Shown here piece by piece: positions 37,235 to 45,475 of a DNA stretch of 64,000 nucleotides (the first letter of the stretch is position 1; every line of letters begins with the position of its first letter). This DNA comes from Nosocomiicoccus ampullae (GTDB lineage: Bacteria; Bacillota; Bacilli; Staphylococcales; Salinicoccaceae): assembly GCF_019357495.1 (NCBI RefSeq), contig NZ_CP079110.1, forward strand, positions 1,178,001-1,242,000, given 5' to 3'. Position numbers and translations under genes: made by a program. The notes under the pieces were generated by a model that worked only from the letters and a program-made list of their open reading frames with translations, did no database searches and was not told where the DNA came from.

Positions 37235-38032
37235 TTACTTTAAAACATTGATGTTTTTATATTTACTCGTATATAAAAATAAAATGTCTAGTACCATAAA
37301 AAGACCAATTCTACTCGTCATCATAAGTTCTGTATTTGTTTCTTCTTCAGTAAATGAAATCGTATAATCAGATTTCGCTTTTATTTGGTTTAAATCATTT
37401 GTAATCGCTAAAGTCTTAATTGGATAGTCATTGACAAGACGTAGAGCTTTAACAATTTCTGGGTTATAGTCAGTGCTTACAGTAATTAACAAATCTTTTG
37501 AAGTGGGTGTTTTAAAACGATGTCTTAATGTTGTTAAATCATTTACGACGTATACCGATGGATGTATTTCGAGCAATTTATTTTGAAAATCTAAACAGAT
37601 AAACTGACATTCTCCTGTTCCAAATAATACAATTCTCTCTGCTTTATTAATTAGCACTGCCGCTTCAATTAATTCTTTACGATCGACAAGTGTCTCATTA
37701 CTATGTAACGCTCTTAAAGAATTTTGGAATACTTTTTGAAAGATCATCGATTCTTTATCTTTTGAAAGATTAATGTTTCTAGATAACGGGTGAGTGTCTA
37801 GTTCTTGGAGTTCTTTCGTTAATTCAATTTTTAACGACTTAATTCCCGTTAATCCGAGCCTTTTACTAAAGCGGATAACTGCTGCGTCACTCGTACCACT
37901 TTCTTTTGAGATTTCTTGCACAGTCATTTCTATAACTTTTTCTGGATGATTTAATATATAATCTGCGATTTTTAATTCTACAGGGGTAAACGTTTCGTAT
38001 CTTCTACGAATAAGTTCTAGCACGGAAAACAT
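37235..38032 (-). CDS. RpiR/MurR family transcriptional regulator
   Basis: 265 residues. N-terminal HTH_6 domain (1-77: IADYILNHPEKVIEMTVQEISKE, then SDAAVIRFSKRLG) and a C-terminal SIS domain (about 105-245) that senses a phosphosugar. It lies 26 nt downstream of the GH32-like gene on the same strand, so it probably regulates that unit. The effector is unknown. Confidence 0.88.
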   Translation of the reverse strand: MFSVLELIRRRYETFTPVELKIADYILNHPEKVIEMTVQEISKESGTSDAAVIRFSKRLGLTGIKSLKIELTKELQELDTHPLSRNINLSKDKESMIFQKVFQNSLRALHSNETLVDRKELIEAAVLINKAERIVLFGTGECQFICLDFQNKLLEIHPSVYVVNDLTTLRHRFKTPTSKDLLITVSTDYNPEIVKALRLVNDYPIKTLAITNDLNQIKAKSDYTISFTEEETNTELMMTSRIGLFMVLDILFLYTSKYKNINVLK

Positions 38033-38058
38033 TTAATCATCCTCCAGTGTATATATGA

Positions 38059-39540
38059 TTAGATTTTTTTACGGCTCGTTAAAATAGGATTCTCTTTAAA
38101 CTTTCCTAATTTATAATGCGTCATCTCAACGAAACAATCACCGTCTTCAGTCATTACTTCAACTCCGACAGATTCTTCTCGCGGAAAAATTCTTGCTGTC
38201 ATCGTATGTTCTCCACCATTTATAAATATTTCTATAGAAGATTCATCCATAAATATTTGTAAATGTTCTAATGGGCGATTTAATACTTTACTTCTTTTTG
38301 TTCCGTCGACATTTGAAATTAACGCACCACTAAACGTACGGTCTAACGTAATTCGATTTTCATCAGTATTATAATGAATAATCGTCTCCTCACGGTTACT
38401 CTTTCTTAACATGAAATTAAGTTCTCTCGCGTTGTTCTCTTTAATGTCAATGTTTAATTCGTAACTCGATCCATAAAAATCTGTCAGCTGTTTTCGATGC
38501 TCATTAAAATATCCCATTGCTGTAAGCTTTTCTTTACGTAATGATTTTAAATTTGGATGCGGCGTTTGAATTAAAAAGTCGTTAGACACGTTTAACACGC
38601 GAGGCAGTGTTAATGCATTTTTCCAACCATCAACCTCTGTAGGATACTTACTTTCATGGGCGGACATCCAAGCGATTAATACACGTCTACCGTCTTTATC
38701 AGTTGATGTCACTGGACGATAAAAATCAAAGCCAGAGTCAAATTCCCTATAGTCATCGTGATTAACAAATAACGATCCGTATTCAAAATCGTTAATCATA
38801 TATCCAGACTGATAAATATTCCAGAACAAGTCTTTATATTTATCGAGACCTCTTGGGTTAATTATTAACACTTCTGCATCGTCTAAATGAAACAATTCTG
38901 GTGATTCCCAGAAGTATCCAAACATATCGTAGCCAGTATTAATTTCTCCAATGAATTTTAAATCATTTAAACTTTTACCACGGTACATAATGATTCGCCC
39001 AAATTCATCACTATTCATCGTACCAATCATCATGTTAATTTCACCGTCAAAAGAAAATACGTACGGATTTCTAAAATATGTATTATAGCCAGGTTCAATT
39101 TCTCTTAAAATTGGTGTAGAAAATTTTTTAACATTAAAATCAGTATCTACTGTTCCAGCCAGTTGATATGTATGTATACCATCATTTTTCTCTTGCTCAC
39201 CAGTGAAGAAGAGTGTTAATTCATTATTAATTAACGATAAACTGCCACCATATAAATTATACTTATCGTATAAATCGTCTGGTCGAACTTTTATACCTTC
39301 ATTATTAAAGTGGACTAAGTCCTCACTTGTTACGTGATATAAGTATTTCTCTTCGTCTGTTACAGATGGCGTCCATTCATAAAATAAGTGGTATAACCCG
39401 TTAATGTAAAAGAAACCACAAGGCGCACCAAGCTTACCCATTACTGGTTGAACATGATAGTTTAATCGCCATTTACTTGTCATTGTTGTTTTAATCATCT
39501 CTTCAGTTTCAAAGGAATCAAAGTCTTCAATACGCCCCAT
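38059..39540 (-). CDS. GH32-family protein with altered catalytic motifs
   Basis: 493 residues with the GH32 plan: five-bladed propeller (about 30-340) and a C-terminal beta-sandwich (about 350-480, SSIEIFINGGEHTMTARIFP). It would be called sucrose-6-phosphate hydrolase, but the nucleophile motif NDPNG is GAPCG (about residue 40), so the Asp is Ala. The RDP motif is RNP (FRNPYVF) and the EC motif is ES (WESPELF), keeping only the acid/base Glu. SD GAGGAGG upstream. Probably catalytically inactive as a normal invertase, or changed in function. Next to an RpiR regulator. Confidence 0.78.
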   Translation of the reverse strand: MGRIEDFDSFETEEMIKTTMTSKWRLNYHVQPVMGKLGAPCGFFYINGLYHLFYEWTPSVTDEEKYLYHVTSEDLVHFNNEGIKVRPDDLYDKYNLYGGSLSLINNELTLFFTGEQEKNDGIHTYQLAGTVDTDFNVKKFSTPILREIEPGYNTYFRNPYVFSFDGEINMMIGTMNSDEFGRIIMYRGKSLNDLKFIGEINTGYDMFGYFWESPELFHLDDAEVLIINPRGLDKYKDLFWNIYQSGYMINDFEYGSLFVNHDDYREFDSGFDFYRPVTSTDKDGRRVLIAWMSAHESKYPTEVDGWKNALTLPRVLNVSNDFLIQTPHPNLKSLRKEKLTAMGYFNEHRKQLTDFYGSSYELNIDIKENNARELNFMLRKSNREETIIHYNTDENRITLDRTFSGALISNVDGTKRSKVLNRPLEHLQIFMDESSIEIFINGGEHTMTARIFPREESVGVEVMTEDGDCFVEMTHYKLGKFKENPILTSRKKI

Positions 39541-39600
39541 AGTTATTAGTCCTCCTCTAAGGATTGTTTCAGTGCTGCTTCTTCTGCTTTTAAGTATCGT

Positions 39601-40296
39601 CTATATCCTAGATACCGAAATACTAATTTCATAAAGTAAAATCATTGGTAACGTAAGTAAAAAGTGCGTCATAACATCTGGTGGTGCGATTAGTGCTGCT
39701 ACTACAAATAAAATGAAGTACGCATATTTTCTATTTTTCTTTAAAAACATCGGTGTTATAATCCCGAGTTGTGTTGCGAATAACACTAAAATCGGCATTT
39801 GGAATATTATACCAAACGGTAATACTGTACGAACTAAAAATCCGAAGTAATCATTAATGCCAATCGTACTTACAATACCCATTTCAATCGATAGACTAAA
39901 TGTAAATTTTACAATATATGGTACGACAATATAATACGCAAACACCATCCCAAGTAACATAAGTAAAAATGCGATTGGAATGTAGATTAGTGTCACTTGA
40001 CGCTCTTTTTCGTATAATCCAGGACTTACAAATGCCCAAAACTGATATAAAACAACAGGTAATATAATTATAAATGCGATGATGACAATCATCGTTAAAT
40101 ATATTCTTAATGGATCTGTTACGTTAAATGCATGCATCTCGGTCATTTCAAGCCACGGTGCATGTTGTAAATAATTTACGAGAGGCTTTGCAAAATAAAA
40201 CCCAGCAAACAGTGCTGCAACAAAGAAGTACGACGTAAACAATACACGCTTACGTAATTCTTCCACGTGCTCCATTATTTCTTTTTTCTCGTGCAT
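39601..40296 (-). CDS. tatC: Twin-arginine translocase subunit TatC
   Basis: 231 residues, six membrane helices. Family features: IMEHVEELRKRVLF at the N-terminus, FWAFVSPGLYEKER with the conserved loop, and IAPPDVMTHFLLTLPMILLYE near the end. Binds Tat signal peptides and, with TatA, moves folded proteins across the membrane. The frame ends at YEISISVSRI; the next frame continues with a typical basic/acidic TatC tail to 39546, suggesting a 1-nt insertion near 39618. Confidence 0.93.
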   Translation of the reverse strand: MHEKKEIMEHVEELRKRVLFTSYFFVAALFAGFYFAKPLVNYLQHAPWLEMTEMHAFNVTDPLRIYLTMIVIIAFIIILPVVLYQFWAFVSPGLYEKERQVTLIYIPIAFLLMLLGMVFAYYIVVPYIVKFTFSLSIEMGIVSTIGINDYFGFLVRTVLPFGIIFQMPILVLFATQLGIITPMFLKKNRKYAYFILFVVAALIAPPDVMTHFLLTLPMILLYEISISVSRI

Positions 40297-40311
40297 AAAG
40301 CCACCTCACCT

Positions 40312-40339
40312 AAAAAAGGTGGCACGCGCCACCTTTTTT
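40312..40339 (-). terminator. Hairpin terminator between tatA and tatC
   Basis: Perfect 12-bp stem AAAAAAGGTGGC/GCCACCTTTTTT (40312-40323, 40328-40339), U-rich on exit. It lies inside the tat operon, so part of the transcripts should end after tatA. Confidence 0.8.
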
Positions 40340-40344
40340 ATAAA

Positions 40345-40596
40345 CTATTTTTGAACTGTTTCGTCTTCTTTTTTAGTTTGAATCTTAACGACTTCTTCTT
40401 TTTTGTCTTTATCATCTTCAGTTGAATCTTCGCCTAAACCGTTAAATCCTTCTTTAAATTCTTTAACAGTTGTACCAACTGAACGACCAAGCTGTGGTAA
40501 TTTAGTTGGACCGAAAATTAAAAGAGCAACTGCTGCAATTATGATTAAACTAACCGGAGCGACAGCTCCTAAAGTCATAGGAATAAATACACTCAT
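40345..40596 (-). CDS. tatA: Twin-arginine translocase subunit TatA
   Basis: 83 residues: a short N-terminal membrane helix (about 12-29), the hinge FGPTKLPQLGRSVG, an amphipathic helix (about 40-55) and a charged tail. Pore-forming Tat component. It starts 11 nt after the rex stop, so tat genes are likely co-transcribed with the redox sensor. SD GGAGGGG. Confidence 0.95.
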   Translation of the reverse strand: MSVFIPMTLGAVAPVSLIIIAAVALLIFGPTKLPQLGRSVGTTVKEFKEGFNGLGEDSTEDDKDKKEEVVKIQTKKEDETVQK

Positions 40597-40607
40597 TTTT
40601 TCCCCTC

Positions 40608-41243
40608 CTAATACTTATGCTTCATATAGAATAATAGCGCCTGCATTTCAACGCTTAAATCTATGTTATGTACAGTTACTTTCTCTGATACTGCGAGTTT
40701 TTCTGGCGTAAAGTTTAGAATACCTTTAATACCATAGGACTCTATATCATGTGAAAGCTCAACACCAACTTGACCAGGTACAGTTAAAATCGCTATTTCA
40801 GCGTTGATTTCTTTAATTACAGATTCTAATTCACTAATATCTATAACTTCAACACCATTAATTGTACTTCCGACAATTTCTTCGTCTATGTCAAAGGCAA
40901 CTGCTATATTTATTTTATCATGAATTTTTGTAAAATTATAGTTAAGTAATGCACTACCTAAATTACCTGTACCAATTAAAATAACATTTTTAATACCGTT
41001 ACCTTGGACTTGTTCAGAGAAAAACTTAACAAGTGCTCGGACATTATATCCGTAGCCTTTTCTACCAAGCTCTCCGAAGTATGAAAAGTCACGTCGAATT
41101 GTTGCGGAATCTATATCAAGTGCTTCACTAATTTCACGTGAAGACACGCGGTCGACACCATTTTCTTCACTTTGCTTAAAGAATTTGAAGTATAAAGGCA
41201 ATCGATCTAATGTCGCGTTAGGAATTTTCCTCTTCTTTAACAA
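40608..41243 (-). CDS. rex: Redox-sensing transcriptional repressor Rex
   Basis: About 211 residues from a TTG at 41243, which follows SD GAGGTGAG; an in-frame GTG at 41252 lies within that SD. Winged-helix DNA-binding domain (1-80: ATLDRLPLYFKFF, SREISEALDIDSATIRRDFSYFGELGRKG) and a Rossmann domain with GTGNLGSAL that binds NAD(H). Represses fermentative/anaerobic genes when NADH is low. First gene of rex-tatA-tatC. Confidence 0.95.
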   Translation of the reverse strand: MLKKRKIPNATLDRLPLYFKFFKQSEENGVDRVSSREISEALDIDSATIRRDFSYFGELGRKGYGYNVRALVKFFSEQVQGNGIKNVILIGTGNLGSALLNYNFTKIHDKINIAVAFDIDEEIVGSTINGVEVIDISELESVIKEINAEIAILTVPGQVGVELSHDIESYGIKGILNFTPEKLAVSEKVTVHNIDLSVEMQALLFYMKHKY

Positions 41244-41367
41244 AAGACTCACCTCATAATTATTGTCATTTAATTATATCATACAATTTTGTATGTTTTA
41301 GGATTTTTCATCGTATTTTTAATAGATTACATGATACACTACACTTACTAAGAAAGAGGGATTACAT

Positions 41368-43281
41368 ATGATTGTCATGAGTTTACAAAACATCCAAAAG
41401 AACTACGGTTCGACCGAGATTTTAAAAAATATTAGTTTAGAAGTGAAATCGAGAGAAACAATTGGAATTGTCGGTGGAAATGGTGCTGGAAAAACAACGT
41501 TAATGAAAATTATGGCAGACGAATTATCCTATGATGGCGGTCATATATCTACTCCAAAAGATATATCGATTGGTTATTTAACACAAGAAATGTCTTTAGA
41601 GTCAGATAAAACCGTATTAGAAGAAATGAACCTCGCATTTAAAGACGTATTAAAAGCAAAAGATGATATCGACGAAGTTACAAAATGGTTAACAGACCAC
41701 GAATATACGCATCCTGAATATGAAGAGAACGTCAAACGGTTAGAGTACTTACAAAACTTTTTTGAACAACATAACGGATATACAATCGATGTTGAAATTA
41801 AAACAGTAATTACAGGACTTAACTTTTCTTTAGAAGACTTACATCGCCCAATTAGTGAATTCTCTGGTGGGCAAAAAACTCGCCTTCAACTTGGAAAAAT
41901 GCTTTTATATCGCCCAGATATACTACTACTCGATGAACCAACGAACCATTTAGATTTAGAAACTGTTGAATGGTTAGAGAAATACTTAAATCGTTATACG
42001 GGATCAGTTGTTGTGATTTCACACGACAGATTTTTCTTAGATAGAATAGTAGATAAAATTTATGAGATTGAATTTAATCAAGGTACACTATATCTCGGTA
42101 ATTACACAGATTATCAAAATGAAAAACAAAAAACATACGAACGTCAATTAAAAATGTATGAGCGCCAACAAAAAGAAATCCAAAGACTTGAGGACTTTGT
42201 AGATCGTAACATTGCACGTGCTTCAACGAGTGGGATGGCAAAAAGTAGGCGTAAAATGCTTGAACATATGGACCGAATCGATTCACCAACACGTGACACG
42301 AGACAAGCAAAGTTCCATTTTGATATTGAAAAAGAAAGTGGAAACGATGTTTTACGAGTGAAAGATCTCGCAATTGGTTACGATAATGTGTTAAACGAAA
42401 AGTTAAACTTCTTTGTGGAAAAAGAAGATCGATTACTTGTTCTAGGGCCAAATGGTATTGGTAAATCGACATTAATTAAAACGATTGCTAAAAAGTTACC
42501 AAAACTCGGAGGCGAGATTACGTACGGGACAAATGTTTCAATCGGATACTATGACCAAAAACAAGCAGAGTTTTACTCTAGAAATACGATATTAGAAGAA
42601 TTATGGAAAGAATATCCACATTTTCAAGAGCAAGACATTCGTAAAATACTCGGTCAATTTTTATTCACACAAGACGATGTCAATAAGCATGTCTATCAGC
42701 TAAGCGGTGGAGAAAAAGCGAGAATTCAACTCGCAAAACTAATGCTACAAAAAAATAACTTATTACTACTCGACGAGCCGACAAACCACTTAGACATTCA
42801 AAGTAAAGAGATGCTCGAGTCAGCGTTGATAGATTATCCAGGCACTTTAATCGCCGTATCACACGACCGTTATTTCATTAAAAAACTCGCTAATCGCATT
42901 ATGGAGATGGATGTTAATAAAACTAAAATTATTAACGGTGATTATGAATATTATGTTCATAAAAAAGAAGAAGAAAATGCTCAGCTATTATTTGAGGATA
43001 ATAAAGACGAACATGTAACAAACGATGATTACGAAAGACAAAAAGAGCGCCGTAGTATTATGCAAAAGCTATCTAGAGAAGGAGAATCGCTAGAACAATC
43101 CATTGAAAAAATCGAATTAAAAATTGAAACAATTGAGACAGAAATGACAGACCCAGAAGTTTTCAACGATTTTGAAAAGGTAAACGAATTAAATGAAATG
43201 TTAAATGAACTCAAAGAGAAACTTGAAGAAAAGTTATCCCGATGGGAAGAAATAGAGTTAGAGCTTGCAGAATTTGAATAG
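41368..43281 (+). CDS. ABC-F family ATPase (YdiF type)
   Basis: 637 residues, soluble, two ABC domains without membrane segments. First: GGNGAGKTT, FSGGQKTRLQLG, LLLDEPTNHLD. Second: GPNGIGKST, LSGGEKARIQLA, LLLDEPTNHLD. A linker helix pair (about 245-290) and a C-terminal coiled coil (about 545-637) are typical of YdiF/Uup proteins. ABC-F proteins act on ribosomes; antibiotic resistance cannot be claimed. SD AAGAGGG. Divergent from rex; the stop codon abuts a DnaA-box cluster. Confidence 0.92.
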   Translation: MIVMSLQNIQKNYGSTEILKNISLEVKSRETIGIVGGNGAGKTTLMKIMADELSYDGGHISTPKDISIGYLTQEMSLESDKTVLEEMNLAFKDVLKAKDDIDEVTKWLTDHEYTHPEYEENVKRLEYLQNFFEQHNGYTIDVEIKTVITGLNFSLEDLHRPISEFSGGQKTRLQLGKMLLYRPDILLLDEPTNHLDLETVEWLEKYLNRYTGSVVVISHDRFFLDRIVDKIYEIEFNQGTLYLGNYTDYQNEKQKTYERQLKMYERQQKEIQRLEDFVDRNIARASTSGMAKSRRKMLEHMDRIDSPTRDTRQAKFHFDIEKESGNDVLRVKDLAIGYDNVLNEKLNFFVEKEDRLLVLGPNGIGKSTLIKTIAKKLPKLGGEITYGTNVSIGYYDQKQAEFYSRNTILEELWKEYPHFQEQDIRKILGQFLFTQDDVNKHVYQLSGGEKARIQLAKLMLQKNNLLLLDEPTNHLDIQSKEMLESALIDYPGTLIAVSHDRYFIKKLANRIMEMDVNKTKIINGDYEYYVHKKEEENAQLLFEDNKDEHVTNDDYERQKERRSIMQKLSREGESLEQSIEKIELKIETIETEMTDPEVFNDFEKVNELNEMLNELKEKLEEKLSRWEEIELELAEFE

Positions 43282-43360
43282 TTCTCCACAAAATCTTTTA
43301 TATTTTACACAAGTAATCCATAAGTTATGCACAGAGTTATCCACAGCTGTGTATAACTTT
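43282..43360. promoter_or_regulatory. DnaA-box cluster downstream of the ABC-F gene
   Basis: Three perfect matches to TTATNCACA: TTATGCACA (43325-43333, plus), TTATCCACA (43337-43345, plus) and TTATACACA (43348-43356, minus). Two one-mismatch boxes precede them: TTCTCCACA (43282-43290) and TTTTACACA (43303-43311). The outer boxes can pair as a hairpin followed by TTTTTTATTTT, so the same segment may also end the ABC-F transcript. Confidence 0.7.
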
Positions 43361-43425
43361 TTTATTTTGATTTATTCTATGTATTGGATCGGTGGTGACA
43401 CGAGAGATTTAGATGGTTTATTGAT

Positions 43426-43633
43426 TTATCGGAAGTGATAGTGTGATTTTCTACTATCTCTTTCGTTAGATTGTCTTTTATCGTAAGTTATAGTGTAGTT
43501 ATACACTATCTTTATAGTTAAACGCAATTTTATCGCAAATGATAGTGTACTTCTATACTATCTCTTTGGTTAGACTGCTTCTTATCATAAGTAATAGTGT
43601 ACTTTTCTACTATCTTTTCTGTTAGACAACTTC
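43426..43633. repeat. Tandem repeat, 4 x 52 bp
   Basis: Units begin at 43426, 43478, 43530 and 43582 (each TTATCG/A...), exactly 52 bp apart. Each holds a dyad close to ATAGTGTA-N4-TACTATC, then a CTTT-NNGTTAGA-like segment. In unit 2 the dyad is almost perfect (TAGTGTA/TACACTA). No ORF. It fills the gap between the convergent ABC-F and CAP genes; units differ at several positions, so the array is not newly made. Confidence 0.8.
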
Positions 43634-43670
43634 TCTACTCTCCTCAACTAATAAAAAGCTTTTTCACAAC

Positions 43671-43709
43671 AAAAAAAGATTCTACTCCTGATATATCAGA
43701 AATAGAACC
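43671..43709 (-). terminator. Terminator of the CAP-domain gene
   Basis: Imperfect hairpin (outer TTCTA/TAGAA, inner CTGATATATCAG) at 43681-43706 followed on minus by TTTTTTT. Confidence 0.7.
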
Positions 43710-43720
43710 CTTCATATTAC

Positions 43721-45334
43721 TTATTTACTTTCTTTACGTCTTCTTCCTGTTAGGAATAGCCCAAGTCCTACAAATAGCGCTGTAATACCATAAATTAAGC
43801 CTTTTTGATCCATTGCTTCACCAGTATTTGGTAACTCACTTTTATCATTTGATTCTGTCTTCTCAGCTACATTTGATTGCCCCTCAGATTTATCGACAAC
43901 TTTTGAATCAGATTTATCAGTAGTAGATGAATTACCCTTATTCCCTTCACTTGCTACTTTACTATTATCTTTAGTGTTAGCAGGTGGTGTAGTTGAATTA
44001 TCTTCTTTGTCAGTCTCTAAATCTTCGTCTAATTCTGAATTCTCTTCATTACCATTCGTATCTTTTTCTACTTTAGACTCATCTTGCTCTGTCTCATCAT
44101 TTTGGTCTTCTGATGTTGCTGGTGATTGGTTTTCTTTATCAGATGATTCTACTTGTTCTGAGTCTTGTCCTTTATCAGTTTCAGAATTTTCTGGAGATGT
44201 AGTAGATTCAGATGAATCATCCTTATCTGTTTCATCTGGTGCTGGTGATTGATTTCCTTGATCAGGTGATTCTACTTGCTCTGAATCTTGTCCTTTATCA
44301 GTTTCTGGATTTGCTGGAGGTGTAGTAGATTCAGATGAATCATCCTTATCTGTTTCATCTGGTGCTGGTGTTTGGTTTTCTTGATCAGATGATTCTACTT
44401 GTCCTGGCTTTTCCTCTTTATCAGTTTCTGGGTTTGCTGGAGGTGTAATAGATTCAGATGAATCATCCTTATCTGTTTCATCTGGTGCTGGTGTTTGGTT
44501 TTCTTGATCAGATGATTCTACTTGTCCTGGCTTTTCCTCTTTATCAGTTTCTGGGTTTGCTGGAGGTGTAGTAGATTCATCTGGTTGTTCAACTTTTTCA
44601 TTACTATTATTGACTTTTTCTGGGTCAATATCTTCTGCGTTATATGATTTATCGTATGATTCTAAAGAGTTGTGATAAGTAGGCATACCACTTTCATCAA
44701 AACTAGCATTATCTTCTAAAATTTTCTTACGTTTTTCATAATCATCTGCGAAAACTTGAACTCCATACCAAGTAACTTTACCATTATCCTCATGACGATA
44801 AGAACCGTAGCCCATATCAGTTCTACTTGCTAACATATTCTCGTTATGACCTTTAGAATTTCTCCAACCATTAAACGCATAAACATCAAATTCTTCTTGC
44901 GTTAAATCACTTTCTACTTGATAAATATTCTCAGCAATGTAACCATCGTAATCAGCGTCAAACTCTCTCTCGTCACCATATCTATTCTCATATTGTTGTG
45001 TAACTGTTTGACCATCTGGCGTATTATGAGTGAAGTAACCCTCTTGTGCCATATTTTGTGCTTTCCAATTCGCAAAATCTGTTAATTGATTATTATTCTC
45101 CACAGGAACGTCATTATAATCACCGTAACCATCTGGTTGTGTTTGCTCAGCTCTATGGTTATTTACCCAATCTACCATTTCATCATCTTGCCAATTATCT
45201 TCGCCAACTTCGTTTGCTTTCGCAACAAATTCCGACGATAAGTTTGTGATATCTTCAGATACAGGTAAATGTCCTCCACTAATTAATAATGCCGCCGTTG
45301 CTGATGATACTAACATTTTCTTTTTAAACGTCAT
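43721..45334 (-). CDS. CAP-domain LPXTG surface protein with 41-residue repeats
   Basis: 537 residues. Signal peptide (about 1-22), CAP/SCP-like domain (about 50-195: MVDWVNNHRAEQ, ENIYQVE, GWRNSKGHNENMLAS, TWYGVQVFA) with the conserved His and Glu residues, then acidic 41-residue repeats (about 255-420), a Ser/Asp/Lys-rich stretch, and LPNTG (501-505) with hydrophobic helix and RRRKESK tail. Sortase should anchor it to the wall with the CAP domain displayed on a stalk. Bacterial CAP proteins have unsettled roles. Monocistronic. Confidence 0.88.
   Translation of the reverse strand: MTFKKKMLVSSATAALLISGGHLPVSEDITNLSSEFVAKANEVGEDNWQDDEMVDWVNNHRAEQTQPDGYGDYNDVPVENNNQLTDFANWKAQNMAQEGYFTHNTPDGQTVTQQYENRYGDEREFDADYDGYIAENIYQVESDLTQEEFDVYAFNGWRNSKGHNENMLASRTDMGYGSYRHEDNGKVTWYGVQVFADDYEKRKKILEDNASFDESGMPTYHNSLESYDKSYNAEDIDPEKVNNSNEKVEQPDESTTPPANPETDKEEKPGQVESSDQENQTPAPDETDKDDSSESITPPANPETDKEEKPGQVESSDQENQTPAPDETDKDDSSESTTPPANPETDKGQDSEQVESPDQGNQSPAPDETDKDDSSESTTSPENSETDKGQDSEQVESSDKENQSPATSEDQNDETEQDESKVEKDTNGNEENSELDEDLETDKEDNSTTPPANTKDNSKVASEGNKGNSSTTDKSDSKVVDKSEGQSNVAEKTESNDKSELPNTGEAMDQKGLIYGITALFVGLGLFLTGRRRKESK
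44083..44575 (-). repeat. 123-bp tandem repeats inside the CAP gene
   Basis: About four units of 123 bp encode a 41-residue repeat (core ETDKEEKPGQVESSDQ, then APDETDKDDSSES). The first two units are nearly identical and the last two have diverged. Such in-frame repeats can gain or lose units by slippage or recombination. Confidence 0.85.
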
Positions 45335-45440
45335 TTAAAACCATCCTTTTAAATTTTATTGTTTAATTATACAATGTTGTAATATTATTTATGTTCAGTT
45401 TAATCTTACACTAAATAAAAATAATTGTCATTCAAATTTT

Positions 45441-45475
45441 AAAAATAAAAAACACATCAGAATTACTGATGTGTT
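45441..45475 (-). terminator. tsa operon terminator
   Basis: 10-bp stem AACACATCAG/CTGATGTGTT (45451-45460, 45466-45475) with a T-rich exit on minus; overlaps the tsaD stop codon. Confidence 0.83.

Noticed and set aside
43314-43322. TAATCCATA as another DnaA box
   Set aside because: Two mismatches to the consensus; not counted in the cluster.
43426-43633. Possible CRISPR array
   Set aside because: Units are contiguous 52-bp repeats without unique spacers and no cas genes are in the window.
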